A program made the translations under genes and the position numbers. A model generated the notes under the pieces. The model ran no database searches and was not told the DNA's origin. It was given only the letters and a program-made list of their open reading frames with translations. Positions 8,115-17,002 of a stretch of 64,000 nucleotides of DNA are shown in pieces (position 1 is the stretch's first letter; each line of letters opens with the position of its first letter). The stretch spans positions 1-64,000 of the forward strand of contig NZ_MUNW01000054.1 in assembly GCF_002002725.1 (NCBI RefSeq). Reading direction: 5' to 3'. The stretch is from Sinorhizobium sp. A49. GTDB lineage: Bacteria > Pseudomonadota > Alphaproteobacteria > Rhizobiales > Rhizobiaceae.

Positions 8115-9632
8115 ATGATGAAGGCAATCAAGAGACTTCTGTTGCTGAGCGGCGCGGCTGCAGCGATGGCCGGCGGGGCGGCGCAGCAGGTGCAGGCGCA
8201 GAAGGCCGATCAGATCACAGTTGCGATTACGGAGGGGATTACCGGAAACAATCCTTACGCGGATTCCGTGGTGCTCATCGGTTCCATCTGGTGTCAGGTC
8301 TATGGCTGCCTCACCCGTTGGGATTTCGAAACGGGCAAGTTCGTTCCCTTCCTGGCTGAGAGCCTGGAACCGGAAGACGATCTGAACTGGATCCTGACGT
8401 TGCGCGCAGACTGGAAGCGCCACAATGGCGAGCCGGTCGTTGCTGCGGACGTGGTTCATTCGATCGAGCGCTCGCGCAACGATCCGGAAAGCATGTCGCA
8501 AGCCTCGGTCCAGTACATCGAGAAGGCGGAGCCTCTCGACGATCGCCGTCTGCGCATCACGACGACCCAGAAGATGGCGACACTGCCGAACTATCTGGCG
8601 ACGATGCAGATCACTTCGAAGAAGATCTACGATCAGCATGGCGCCAAGGTCGCTGACCGGGAGCATCCGGTGGGTGCGGGTCCTTATCGCCTCGTCGAGG
8701 TCGGCATCGGCAGCCATATCGTCATCGAGCGTGTCGATGATCACCCGATGGTCCAGCCGACCAATCCCAAGCGTATCATCTATCGCATGATGGCCGAGCC
8801 TGAGCAGCGGGTGACAGCGCTTGCGAATGGCGAGGTGCAGATTGCCCAGGGCATCCCGCCGCAGCTCGTCAGTCGCGTCCAGCAACTGCCGAACGCGACG
8901 GCGGAAATTGTCGATTCCGCCGAAGCGATGTTCATTGCCATGAGCCCCAAGACCGCGCCGTGGGACAATCCGAAAGTGCGCCAGGCGGTCTGCCATTCGA
9001 TCAACCGCGAAGGCATCGCCAGGGCAATCCTTGGCAATCAGGTGACGCTGCTGAACGGACCGGTGGGCGCGGGCCAGCTCGGTTTCGATCCCGCCTATGT
9101 CTCGCCCATCGATTACAATCCGGAGAAGGCGAGGAAGTTGCTGGAGGAGGCCGGCGCCGTTGGCGTGGCCGTCGATCTCTATTCGCCGGTCGGTCGTTAC
9201 ATTGCCGATCGTCAGATCGCCGAGGCGGTCGTCCCGATGCTCCAGGACGTCGGCTTCAAGGCGACGCTCCAGACGCCCGAATGGGCAACGCTGTGGACCA
9301 ATGTTCAGCGCGGTGAAACCCCATTCTATTATATGGGGCGCGGCAACATGCTCGACCCTTCGCCAGCGCTGGCGCAGTACTTCGAGACCGACGCCTCGCC
9401 TCGTCTGAAATATTCCAATCCGGACGTCGATGCACTTCTCCAGGCCGAGCGCCAGGAATTCGATCCTGAAAAGCGCGTTGCCATGCTCTCCAAGGCGATG
9501 ACGGCGATTACCGAAGATGCGCCGGCCTGCTTCCTGTGGCTGCACAAGCTGAGCTGGGGCGTGGCCAAGGGCGTTGATTACAAGCCGAGCAAGGCCGATC
9601 GGGTCAACGGCTGGGAAATCCACCTGCGATAG
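8115..9632 (+). CDS. Periplasmic substrate-binding protein, dipeptide/opine type (family 5)
   Basis: A 505-residue extracellular solute-binding protein of family 5. Residues 1-28 form a Sec signal peptide (basic start, Leu/Ala core, cleavage near VQAQ). Family features include the early WDFETGKFVPFLAESLEP and DWKRHNGEPVVAADVVHSIER segments, a HPVGAGPY-like motif (EHPVGAGPYRLVE) and DNPKVRQAVCHSINREGIA. It captures the substrate for the two permeases and fused ATPase downstream. Family 5 members bind peptides, opines, nickel or oligosaccharides, so the ligand is open; the RidA genes in the operon hint at an amino-acid-like compound. Confidence 0.88.
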   Translation: MMKAIKRLLLLSGAAAAMAGGAAQQVQAQKADQITVAITEGITGNNPYADSVVLIGSIWCQVYGCLTRWDFETGKFVPFLAESLEPEDDLNWILTLRADWKRHNGEPVVAADVVHSIERSRNDPESMSQASVQYIEKAEPLDDRRLRITTTQKMATLPNYLATMQITSKKIYDQHGAKVADREHPVGAGPYRLVEVGIGSHIVIERVDDHPMVQPTNPKRIIYRMMAEPEQRVTALANGEVQIAQGIPPQLVSRVQQLPNATAEIVDSAEAMFIAMSPKTAPWDNPKVRQAVCHSINREGIARAILGNQVTLLNGPVGAGQLGFDPAYVSPIDYNPEKARKLLEEAGAVGVAVDLYSPVGRYIADRQIAEAVVPMLQDVGFKATLQTPEWATLWTNVQRGETPFYYMGRGNMLDPSPALAQYFETDASPRLKYSNPDVDALLQAERQEFDPEKRVAMLSKAMTAITEDAPACFLWLHKLSWGVAKGVDYKPSKADRVNGWEIHLR

Positions 9633-9648
9633 GCGGGACCACCTTACA

Positions 9649-9679
9649 CGCCGGGGCCGTCTGACGCGTCGCCCCGGCG
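9649..9679 (+). other. Stem-loop between binding-protein and permease genes
   Basis: A perfect 9-bp stem, CGCCGGGGC (9649-9657) with GCCCCGGCG (9671-9679), and a 13-base loop that itself contains GACGCGTC. There is no T run, so it is more likely an mRNA-stabilising or partial-termination hairpin that keeps binding-protein message more abundant than permease message, as often seen in ABC operons. Confidence 0.5.
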
Positions 9680-9712
9680 CCTAATCCTCCTCAAGAGCTC
9701 CAAGGATCTCCC

Positions 9713-10717
9713 ATGCTTGGCTATACGCTGAGACGCGTGGCTGGCACCATACCGGTGTTGTTCATGGTCTCGCTTCTGATTTTCGCATTGGTCCAGTTCG
9801 CCCCGGGCGATCCGGTGGACATGTTGGTAAGCGACGAGGCGACCGAAGAGGTCAGGCTGGCGATCCGCTCGGCCTGGGGTCTCGATCAGCCTGTTTACGT
9901 CCAGTACCTGACCTTCCTCAAGAACGCGGTGATGGGCGATTTTGGCCAATCCTTCCGCTATCGCGAGCCGGTCATGCAACTGATCCTTGAGCGCCTTCCA
10001 GCGAGCCTCGAGCTGGCGATCTATTCGACGCTGCTGGCGGTTGCCATCGGCCTTCCCCTCGGCGTCTGGGCGGCCAGCCGGCCCAATTCCCTGGTCGATA
10101 CGGTTGGCTCGATCGGCGGTTTCTTCGGCATCAGCCTGCCGAACTTCTGGCTCGGTATCCTCTTGATCCTGCTGTTTGCCGGAACCTTCAACCTTCTGCC
10201 TTCCGGTGGCCGGGAAACCTGGGGCCTGAATGTCGAACGGGTCACCGGATTTCTGACGATCGATGCGATCATTGCCGGACGTTGGGACGCCCTGTGGGAT
10301 GCTCTTCGCCACCTTGCGCTTCCCGTCGTGGTCCTTGGCACGAACATGACCGGCATCATCATGCAGATCACTCGCGCCTCCGTGTTGGAGAACCTGCAGG
10401 AGGATTATGTCATGACGGCCCGCGCCAAGGGGATGAGCGGACGTGTCGTGTTGTGGCGTCATGCTTTCCGCAACGCGCTTATTGCCGTCATCACGATCAT
10501 CGGTCTCGAATTCGGCACCCTCATCAGCGGCGCCATCATCGTTGAAACCGTGTTTGCTTGGCCGGGTATCGGCTACCTGCTGCTGCAGGGGATCTCGTTC
10601 CGCGACTTCCCGCTGATCACCGGCCTGGTGCTCGTCTATACGACGCTGTTCGTTCTCATCAACCTCGCGATCGACATGATCTACACCATCGTCGATCCGC
10701 GCATCCGTATGGGGTGA
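9713..10717 (+). CDS. ABC importer permease, DppB type
   Basis: A 334-residue inner-membrane permease with six predicted helices. The N-terminus MLGYTLRRVAGTIPVLFMVS and APGDP motif (residues about 30-35) are typical of DppB/OppB. The cytoplasmic EAA loop (DYVMTARAKGMSGRVVLWRH) contacts the ATPase, and the C-terminus reads YTIVDPRIRMG. It forms the channel with the next gene product. It lies in the TetR-controlled operon, 80 bases after the binding-protein gene, separated from it by a stem-loop. Confidence 0.9.
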   Translation: MLGYTLRRVAGTIPVLFMVSLLIFALVQFAPGDPVDMLVSDEATEEVRLAIRSAWGLDQPVYVQYLTFLKNAVMGDFGQSFRYREPVMQLILERLPASLELAIYSTLLAVAIGLPLGVWAASRPNSLVDTVGSIGGFFGISLPNFWLGILLILLFAGTFNLLPSGGRETWGLNVERVTGFLTIDAIIAGRWDALWDALRHLALPVVVLGTNMTGIIMQITRASVLENLQEDYVMTARAKGMSGRVVLWRHAFRNALIAVITIIGLEFGTLISGAIIVETVFAWPGIGYLLLQGISFRDFPLITGLVLVYTTLFVLINLAIDMIYTIVDPRIRMG

Positions 10718-10722
10718 CTAGG

Positions 10723-11577
10723 ATGGTTCGCTCCTCCAAAACTCGAAAGCTCGCAAAGGCGCTAAAATCGCCCAAGGCGGCCTTCAGCCTCGCCGTCATT
10801 GCTCTCCTGCTGCTGGCTGCTGCCTTTGCCCCGCTGATCGCGCCATTTGATCCCAATCGTCAGGATCTGATGCTGGCGATGACGCCGCCGCAACTGGCCG
10901 GGCCGCATTTCCTCGGCACGGATCACGTCGGGCGCGATATGATGAGCCGCATCATTTACGGTTCGCGCGTCTCGCTCTTGATCGCCGTCGCCGTCGTCCT
11001 CTTTTCCGGCGTGGTCGGCGTCACGTTGGGTGTCGTGTCCGGTTACTACGGCGGCCGCGTCGACTCGATCGTCCAGAAATTTCTGGAGGTCGTCTGGGCA
11101 TTCCCGCCGCTGCTGCTCGCCATCTCCATCGTCGCGTTTCTCGGTCAGGGACTTGGCATCCTGATTGTTGCGCTGGCGTCGCAGCGCTGGATCCCCTATT
11201 GCCGCCTTGCCCGCGCCGAAGCCCTGAGCCTGCGCGAGCGGGAGTTCGTTTCTGCCGCCCGTTCGCTTGGCGCCGGCGACGCCAGGATCCTGCGCACGCA
11301 TATCCTGCCCAACCTCATCCAGTCCGCATTGATCGTTGCCACCTTTGCGATGGCGACGGCGATCATCGCCGAATCCAGCCTGAGTTTTCTCGGTCTCGGC
11401 GTGCCGGCGACGACCCCGACCTGGGGCGGCATGTTGTCGGATGCGCGCGCCTATATCAGCACGTCATGGTGGATGGCCCTGTTTCCCGGCCTCTGCATCT
11501 TTTGCACCGTTCTCGCCATCAATCTCCTGGGCGATGTCCTGAGAACCCATCTCGATCCCCGTCTGAACCGTGCGTGA
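10723..11577 (+). CDS. ABC importer permease, DppC type
   Basis: A 284-residue partner permease. An N-terminal helix (AAFSLAVIALLLLAAAFAPL) is followed by the periplasmic FLGTDHVGRDMMSRIIYGSR motif of DppC proteins, and the EAA loop reads EFVSAARSLGAGDARILRTH. The chosen ATG at 10723 lies five bases after the stop of the preceding permease; the same frame is open further upstream but has no membrane-protein character there. It works with the DppB-type permease. Confidence 0.9.
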   Translation: MVRSSKTRKLAKALKSPKAAFSLAVIALLLLAAAFAPLIAPFDPNRQDLMLAMTPPQLAGPHFLGTDHVGRDMMSRIIYGSRVSLLIAVAVVLFSGVVGVTLGVVSGYYGGRVDSIVQKFLEVVWAFPPLLLAISIVAFLGQGLGILIVALASQRWIPYCRLARAEALSLREREFVSAARSLGAGDARILRTHILPNLIQSALIVATFAMATAIIAESSLSFLGLGVPATTPTWGGMLSDARAYISTSWWMALFPGLCIFCTVLAINLLGDVLRTHLDPRLNRA

Positions 11578-11609
11578 CGGTTCCACACCCAAGAAGAAGG
11601 ATTATTGCA

Positions 11610-11969
11610 TTGGTTGAGCGTATCGAAACATCGATGGCGGACGGCGCCCTCAAGAGCATGGCTGTCGTCCACAACGACATGGTCTTCCTTTCAGGCGTCC
11701 ATGCGACGGATACCAGCGGCGACATCAAGGAGCAGACCCGCGAGGTCTTCAAGACCATCGATCGCCTGCTGGAAGCAGCCGGGTCGAACCAGAAATCGAT
11801 CTTTGTCGTGCATGTGTGGCTGAAGGACATGCGTTACTTCGGGGCCATGAATTCCGTCTGGAACGAATGGGCAGACACAGCGCATCCGCCGGCACGCACC
11901 TGCGTCAGCGGAGAACTCTACCGTTCGGATGTCCTCGTCGAGGCTGTCGTCATCGCCTATCGCGCCTGA
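11610..11969 (+). CDS. RidA-family protein, likely active imine deaminase
   Basis: A 119-residue protein of the RidA/YER057c/UK114 family, which hydrolyses reactive enamine/imine intermediates. The start is TTG with AAGGA eight bases upstream; no ATG fits. The family pattern is visible: FLSGVHATDTSGDIKEQTREVF, VVHVWLKDM and the substrate-binding PARTCV with Arg96. Finding it inside an importer operon suggests the imported compound is an amino-acid derivative whose breakdown makes imines. The next gene is a diverged copy. Active as a trimer in known relatives. Confidence 0.82.
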   Translation: MVERIETSMADGALKSMAVVHNDMVFLSGVHATDTSGDIKEQTREVFKTIDRLLEAAGSNQKSIFVVHVWLKDMRYFGAMNSVWNEWADTAHPPARTCVSGELYRSDVLVEAVVIAYRA

Positions 11970-11992
11970 GCGACATCCCGAAGGAGAACCCC

Positions 11993-12355
11993 ATGGAACT
12001 GAGAGAACTCGGCAAGAAGGACGGTGCCGGCCATCAGCCGCGCATATGTCTCGGCAAGGCTTCCGACACACTGGCCTCCGTGTGCCTGACCGCCCCGGAC
12101 AAGACAGGCGACCTCAAGGACCAGTCGCTCCAGATACTCAACGCCATCGAGGAATATTTCGAAAGCGTCGGATCGTCGCGCAGAAAGATCCTCATGGTGC
12201 AGGTCTGGCTGTTTGACATCAGCGAGTACCCCGCTTTTTGCGAGCTTTGGAACGACTGGATCGATCCCGAGGGCGTGCCTGCCCTTTCTGTTGTGACAGG
12301 GCATGCGGCGCGTCGCGACTGTGCGGTCGAAATCCGCGCCTACGCCGCATGCTGA
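11993..12355 (+). CDS. RidA-like protein lacking the key arginine
   Basis: A 120-residue RidA-fold protein (LASVCLTAPDKTGDLKDQSL, MVQVWLFDISEYPAFCELW). It lies 23 bases after the first RidA gene, with AAGGAG at good distance from its ATG. Where the first copy has PARTCV, this one has PALSVV, so the catalytic/substrate Arg is replaced by Leu98. It may have a different reaction, bind ligand only, or form mixed trimers with its neighbour. The pair looks like a tandem duplication with divergence. Confidence 0.78.
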   Translation: MELRELGKKDGAGHQPRICLGKASDTLASVCLTAPDKTGDLKDQSLQILNAIEEYFESVGSSRRKILMVQVWLFDISEYPAFCELWNDWIDPEGVPALSVVTGHAARRDCAVEIRAYAAC

Positions 12356-12388
12356 TGTTGCAACCAACTGCATAATCTGGAGACGACC

Positions 12389-14182
12389 GTGACCGAGAAC
12401 CTGCTTAGCATTTCCGATCTTGCCGTGACGTTTCAGGGTGCGCCAGATGGCGCGTTCGCCGTCAAGGGCATCGACCTGGCGATCGGCCGCGGCGAAGTCG
12501 TCGCGATTGTCGGAGAGTCCGGCTCGGGTAAATCGGTCACGGCCAAATCCATCATGCGGCTGGTCGAGTTCATGGGTGCGAAGATCGTGCGTGGCCAGGC
12601 GATGCTGAGTGAGCGGGCAGGTGGTGCGACCGATCTCCTCGTCCTGGATGAAGCGCGCATGCAGGAGGTACGGGGCGACCGTGTCGCGATGATCTTCCAG
12701 GAGCCGATGACCTCCCTCAATCCCGTCCTGACCATCGGGCAGCAATTGTGCGAGGTGGTTGTCAAGCATCGCAAGGCCGGCCGAAAGGAGGCCGCGGCGA
12801 TCGCGCTGAACGCGCTGCAGCAGGTTCGCATCCCGGAGCCTGAGCGCCGGCTGAAACAGTATCCACACGAACTGTCGGGTGGAATGCGCCAGCGCGTGAT
12901 GATCGCCATGGCCATCCTGTGCAAGCCGGACCTGCTGATTGCCGATGAGCCGACGACCGCATTGGACGTCACTGTACAGGCTGAAATTCTGGCACTTTTG
13001 AAGACCATTCAGCGAGAGACCGGCATGGCCATTCTGCTGATCACGCATGACATGGGCGTGGTGGCCGAAATCGCCGACAAGGTTGTTGTCATGTTGCGGG
13101 GCGAGGTGGTCGAGAGTGGCGACGTGCACGCTATCTTCAATGCGCCGCAGCATGAGTATACCCGCCGCCTGCTCGATGCCGCACCAAAGCTTAGCGCCCG
13201 GCTGGGATGTGGCCCTCAAAGCATACCCGAGGCACAGGCACACGCGCCTGACGCCGACACATCCAAGCCGGAGGTCGTCCTCAGTGTGCGCAATCTCGTG
13301 ACGCGCTTTGCCGTCCGGCAGGGAATGTTCCAGCGTGTCGTCGCAAATGTCCATGCGGTCGAGAGCGTCTCCTTCGACCTGCGGGAGAAGGAGACGCTGT
13401 CGCTCGTCGGCGAAAGTGGCTGCGGCAAGTCCACGACCGGCAAGAGCATCATGCGGCTCATCCGCCCGAACGGTGGAGAGGTCCTGCTTCAGGGCCGAAA
13501 TCTGGAAGGCGTTGGAGCTTCCGAAATGACGCAGATGCGCAAACGCATCCAGATGGTGTTCCAGGACCCCTACGCGTCGCTCAATCCCCGCATGTCGGTC
13601 GAGCAGATCGTAGCCGAACCCTTGCGCATCCATCGTATCGGCAGCCCGACTGAAATCCGGGATCGAGTCTTCAGCCTGCTCGACAGGGTTGGCCTGACCC
13701 GGGCGCAGGCAAGCCTCTACCCACACCAATTCTCGGGCGGCCAGCGACAGCGCATCTGCATTGCCCGCGCTCTGGCGCTCAATCCTAAGGTGATCATTGC
13801 CGACGAACCGGTTTCGGCACTCGACGTTTCCATTCAGGGCCAGATCCTGGACCTGCTTGCCGAAATTCAGGAGGAGTTTGCGATCTCCATCCTGTTCATC
13901 TCTCACGACATGGCCGTCGTCGAGCGCGTCAGTGATCGTATCGCCGTGATGTATCTGGGCGAAATCATCGAGATCGGCCCGCGAGACGCCGTCCTGGGCG
14001 CGCCCGCCCACCCCTACACACAGCAATTGCTGTCTGCCGTACCGATCGTGCACCCGGATCAGCGCCGCAGCCGCGTATTTGCGGCGCGCGAACTCAGAAG
14101 CCCTATACGTCCGCCGGGTTACCGGCATGAAACGCCGCCGATGAAGGCGGTCGGCTTCGAACACTATGCCCGCATAGCCTAG
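12389..14182 (+). CDS. Fused double ABC ATPase, DppD-DppF type
   Basis: A 597-residue protein with two complete ABC domains in one chain. Domain 1 (about 5-270): Walker A GESGSGKS near 46-53, signature LSGGMRQRV, Walker [13 protein letters not shown]. Domain 2 (about 295-580): Walker [10 protein letters not shown], signature FSGGQRQRI, Walker [13 protein letters not shown], each followed by the oligopeptide-type HPYTQQLL tail. It powers the importer formed by the two permeases upstream. GTG start with CTGGAG seven bases before. Such fusions are common in rhizobial dipeptide-type importers. Confidence 0.92.
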   Translation: MTENLLSISDLAVTFQGAPDGAFAVKGIDLAIGRGEVVAIVGESGSGKSVTAKSIMRLVEFMGAKIVRGQAMLSERAGGATDLLVLDEARMQEVRGDRVAMIFQEPMTSLNPVLTIGQQLCEVVVKHRKAGRKEAAAIALNALQQVRIPEPERRLKQYPHELSGGMRQRVMIAMAILCKPDLLIADEPTTALDVTVQAEILALLKTIQRETGMAILLITHDMGVVAEIADKVVVMLRGEVVESGDVHAIFNAPQHEYTRRLLDAAPKLSARLGCGPQSIPEAQAHAPDADTSKPEVVLSVRNLVTRFAVRQGMFQRVVANVHAVESVSFDLREKETLSLVGESGCGKSTTGKSIMRLIRPNGGEVLLQGRNLEGVGASEMTQMRKRIQMVFQDPYASLNPRMSVEQIVAEPLRIHRIGSPTEIRDRVFSLLDRVGLTRAQASLYPHQFSGGQRQRICIARALALNPKVIIADEPVSALDVSIQGQILDLLAEIQEEFAISILFISHDMAVVERVSDRIAVMYLGEIIEIGPRDAVLGAPAHPYTQQLLSAVPIVHPDQRRSRVFAARELRSPIRPPGYRHETPPMKAVGFEHYARIA

Positions 14183-14293
14183 CCATCCTTCGGCCGCGGG
14201 CCGGCATCCACCACATGGGTACGCGCTCGGTCCCGCTCGGGATCCGGGCGCAAGCAGCGGTGCCGACATCAGCGTCGACGACAGGACAAACAC

Positions 14294-15505
14294 ATGCAGG
14301 GCCATTCCGGGTCGCGTTGGACTTTCTTGATTGCCGTAGCTGTCATCGGTCTCAATCTTCGCCCGTTCATCACGAGCATCGGGCCTTTGGCCGAGAGCAT
14401 TCGCGCCGCCACCGGTCTGAGTTCGCATGGCCTTGCCCTGCTGACGTTCGTGCCCATGGTGCTGATGGGCTGCCTCGCATTCCTCGGCCCGGCCCTGCAA
14501 CGGCTTTTGGGCGCCCGCCCGTCGGTCATCGCGGGGCTCGTCGTTATCAGTCTCGGGACGTTAATGCGGTTCTTCGTTTCGAGTGCCTGGACCATGGTGG
14601 GCACGGCGGCGGTAATCGGGTTCGGCGTTGCGGTGGTGCAAGCCGTCTTCCCGGGCATCATCAAGCGTGAGTTCCCGCAACAGGCGGGTCCCGTCATGGG
14701 GCTCTATTCCGCCATGCTGTTAGGCGGCGGCGCGCTCGGCGCGCAGGCCTCTCCCATCCTCATGGAGTTGACGGGAAGCTGGCATCTCGGGCTGGGCGCC
14801 CTGGCGTTGCTCGGGCTTGTCGCCGTCATCGTCGCATGGCTCGGCCTGCCGGCCGACCGACTGCGGATGCCCGAAGGCAATGTCGTTAGAACCTTGCTCG
14901 GCCGGCCGCGATCGTGGTTGCTCATGGCATTCTTCGGTCTGGTCAACGGCGGTTACACGTCCGTCGTCGTCTGGCTCGCCCCCTCTTATCAGCAGCTTGG
15001 CTGGAGCGCCTCGGCGAGCGGCAGCTTGCTTGCCGTCATGGCAATCTGCCAGGCCGCCGCTGCCCTCTTCCTGCCGGCGTTGGCGCACCGGAACGGATCC
15101 GACCGCCGGCCATGGCTGTGGCTGACGCTCGGATTCCAGTTTGCGGGTTTTGCCGGTTTTGCGCTTGCGCCTGACCTGGCACCATTTCTTTTCGTCGCCG
15201 TGACCGGCTTCGGACTGGGCGGGTGTTTCGCACTGTCACTGGTGGTGGCGCTCGATCATTTCCGCGATCCCGTGCCGGCAGGGGCGCTTTCAGCACTGAT
15301 GCAAGGCGGAGGCTTCCTTCTTGCCGCCTGCCCACCGTTGATCGTGTCGACCCTGCATGATTGGACAGGCGGGTTTTCAGCCGGCTGGACGTGGCAAATG
15401 GCCTGTATCGCAGTCGCGGTCATCTTGACCATGCGCCTTGCGCCGAAAGGTTATGCAGCCGCCATGCGAGGCGCGCCCAAGCCTGCCTGGATCTGCAGAT
15501 TGTAA
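14294..15505 (+). CDS. MFS transporter, CynX/NimT type
   Basis: A 403-residue major facilitator with about 12 helices. The first helix carries GLNLRPFITSIGPL, the hallmark of the CynX/NimT (cyanate/nitroimidazole resistance) subfamily, which mostly moves small anionic or aromatic compounds. AGGA precedes the ATG by eight bases. It lies 111 bases after the ABC ATPase on the same strand, so it may be the last gene of the TetR operon and export or import a product of the same pathway. The direction of transport cannot be read from the sequence. Confidence 0.8.
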   Translation: MQGHSGSRWTFLIAVAVIGLNLRPFITSIGPLAESIRAATGLSSHGLALLTFVPMVLMGCLAFLGPALQRLLGARPSVIAGLVVISLGTLMRFFVSSAWTMVGTAAVIGFGVAVVQAVFPGIIKREFPQQAGPVMGLYSAMLLGGGALGAQASPILMELTGSWHLGLGALALLGLVAVIVAWLGLPADRLRMPEGNVVRTLLGRPRSWLLMAFFGLVNGGYTSVVVWLAPSYQQLGWSASASGSLLAVMAICQAAAALFLPALAHRNGSDRRPWLWLTLGFQFAGFAGFALAPDLAPFLFVAVTGFGLGGCFALSLVVALDHFRDPVPAGALSALMQGGGFLLAACPPLIVSTLHDWTGGFSAGWTWQMACIAVAVILTMRLAPKGYAAAMRGAPKPAWICRL

Positions 15506-15657
15506 CAGCGCATCCCTGGGACGGTGAGGTCGCGTCTCGAGAGTATTGCTTGCCCACGCCATATGGCTGCAGGGCTTTGTCGCGTTCCTGGTTCGGCCTG
15601 GTTTGGCGGACGGCATTTGCCGGTAAGCTGGCTGAAGCGTTGTTGAAAAACTGTCGT

Positions 15658-16137
15658 CTACAGCTGCTTTGCGGGCAGCTTGATCGCGTTCGGTCCGATG
15701 TTGAGGCCGATCTGCAGGCTGTCGGCGATCCGCCTTGAACGGTCGAGAAAGAAGCTTGCTGCTTCACCGGTGCAATGTTGGAATACGGTTGCCTCGAACA
15801 TTGAGAGCCAATGCTCAAAGTGTTCAGGTACAAGGTCAAGACCCTGGTGGACGACGTGAGGCCGGCCGCTGTAGCGGCCCGTTTTCAGGGCGATGGACGA
15901 CCAGAAGTCGACAAGCGTCGACAGATGCAGATCCCAATGCTCGCCGATGCGCGCGTTGAAGATCGGCCCGAGCAAGGGGTCTGGACGGATACGGCCGTAG
16001 AAGTCGTGAACAATCGCGCTGATCAGATCTTCGGATATACTGGTTGGAAGCAGCGTCGCACCCATGATGTTTCCATCGATGTCTTCTGATTGGGTCTTCC
16101 TTAAGCCTCGATAGCGACGCTGTAAATCGGCGGTCAT
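15658..16137 (-). CDS. Group III truncated haemoglobin
   Basis: A 159-residue 2-on-2 globin. The core reads ISAIVHDFYGRIRPDPLLGPIF, followed by HLSTLVDFWSSIALKTGRYSG and P93-x3-H97, the group III pattern in which H97 would be the proximal haem ligand; the Trp in DFW is also characteristic. A trailing helix ends near residue 145. I start at the ATG at 16137; the frame is open further upstream without globin character. An NnrR-like palindrome lies 55 bases upstream, which with the neighbouring dnrN suggests a role in nitric oxide or oxygen chemistry. Confidence 0.85.
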   Translation of the reverse strand: MTADLQRRYRGLRKTQSEDIDGNIMGATLLPTSISEDLISAIVHDFYGRIRPDPLLGPIFNARIGEHWDLHLSTLVDFWSSIALKTGRYSGRPHVVHQGLDLVPEHFEHWLSMFEATVFQHCTGEAASFFLDRSRRIADSLQIGLNIGPNAIKLPAKQL

Positions 16138-16191
16138 GCGGCATGCTGTCGTACTGGCGACACCGTGGCGGGACTGCCGAACAACGAATGC

Positions 16192-16205
16192 TTGCGTCAG
16201 CGCAA
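16192..16205. promoter_or_regulatory. NnrR/FNR-type box (TTGCG-N4-CGCAA)
   Basis: A perfect palindrome TTGCG-TCAG-CGCAA in the divergent region between the truncated haemoglobin (start 16137) and the small gene plus DUF6522 pair (start about 16302). NnrR-type Crp/FNR proteins that respond to NO in alphaproteobacteria use TTG-N8-CAA sites, commonly with TTGCG half-sites. It could serve both directions. Confidence 0.6.
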
Positions 16206-16301
16206 CGAGGGCGTGCCGCCGCGAGCCTAACAAGGGTCAGACAGGTTGCCAGAAGAGCGTCCATCTGCAGGACGATCGGGCACGCAGGAGGGCTCAGCGT
16301 G

Positions 16302-16511
16302 ATGATTGAGATGGAAGAGAGGGATCCAACCTTGTGCGATTGCACGATTGAGATCGCCGAGCTGTTGGCCAGCATGCCGGCTGCCGGCGTCGATGGCGGT
16401 TCCTTGTTCGATCTTCTTGCCGATCGCCTCGAGACATCGCGTGATCGTCTGCAGCGGCCCGGCCCACTCGCGAAAGAAAATGCTTTATCGGAAAGGGCAG
16501 TCCCATGCTGA
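16302..16511 (+). CDS. Small unknown protein ahead of DUF6522 gene
   Basis: A 69-residue frame starting at ATG 16302 (a GTG directly before it is an alternative), with AGGAGGG six to nine bases upstream, a very strong ribosome binding site. It overlaps the next start by seven bases, implying translational coupling. The protein is acidic and mostly helical (CTIEIAELLASMPAAGVDGG, then SLFDLLADRLETSRDRLQ), ending with a Cys. I do not recognise it. The long frame upstream of 16302 is ignored because it lacks a start signal. Confidence 0.5.
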   Translation: MIEMEERDPTLCDCTIEIAELLASMPAAGVDGGSLFDLLADRLETSRDRLQRPGPLAKENALSERAVPC

Positions 16512-16825
16512 CATTGACGAGCCGGCGAATTCTGCATGTCGAGCGCGATGCCGGCGGCGACTTTTCCGTGCCGGCGGCAACCATGTCTTCGGCGCTGCGT
16601 CTGCCGCCGACGGAACTGAGGAACCGCCTCAGCCGCGGAGAAGTCAAGAGCAAGGTTGAGATCGGTCAGGGGGAGCACCTGGGAACATTCAGGCTGACGC
16701 TTCGATGCCGCGGTCGCCTCTGGACGGCGACCGTGTCTGCCGACGGCAAGGTGGTCGACGAAGTCTTCTCGTTTGATCGCGAGCGCCTGGCCAACTGGCG
16801 CCGCCGTCACGGCAACGCCGGCTAG
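16505..16825 (+). CDS. DUF6522-like protein
   Basis: A 106-residue protein whose central part (VERDAGGDFSVPAATMSSAL, then LRNRLSRGEVKSKVEIGQGE and GTFRLTLRCRGRLWTATV) matches my memory of DUF6522, a small soluble family often found beside denitrification and NO-detoxification genes; its function is not known to me. It overlaps the preceding small gene and precedes dnrN, with an NnrR-like box upstream of the pair. No signal peptide or metal motif is seen. Confidence 0.6.
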   Translation: MLTLTSRRILHVERDAGGDFSVPAATMSSALRLPPTELRNRLSRGEVKSKVEIGQGEHLGTFRLTLRCRGRLWTATVSADGKVVDEVFSFDRERLANWRRRHGNAG

Positions 16826-16876
16826 GCGCCCTCGGCCGTTCAGATCGTCTGCTGTTGCGATCTCTCCTGATGGAAG

Positions 16877-16890
16877 TTGCGTTTCGACAA
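16877..16890 (+). promoter_or_regulatory. NnrR-type box upstream of dnrN
   Basis: TTGCG-TTTC-GACAA fits TTG-N8-CAA and shares the TTGCG half-site with the box at 16192. It is about 113 bases before the dnrN start, far but usable if transcription starts well upstream of the gene. Confidence 0.45.
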
Positions 16891-17002
16891 AGAACGATCA
16901 GGCAAAACGGCTCACGTTCTCAACTGATCAGCGGGTCATGATCCTGTCCCGTCTTAACTTCGCTCGCGGTTGATCACCGCTTGAGGCAGTAGGGAGAACA
17001 CA

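Noticed and set aside
8112-9623. 503-codon open frame antisense to the binding-protein gene
   Set aside because: Same GC-rich shadow effect; the plus-strand protein has a signal peptide and family motifs.
11957-14500. Very long open frame (about 847 codons) antisense to the ABC ATPase
   Set aside because: Composition rich in Arg, His and Asp, no family motif, and it mirrors the codon bias of the clearly real ATPase gene on the other strand.
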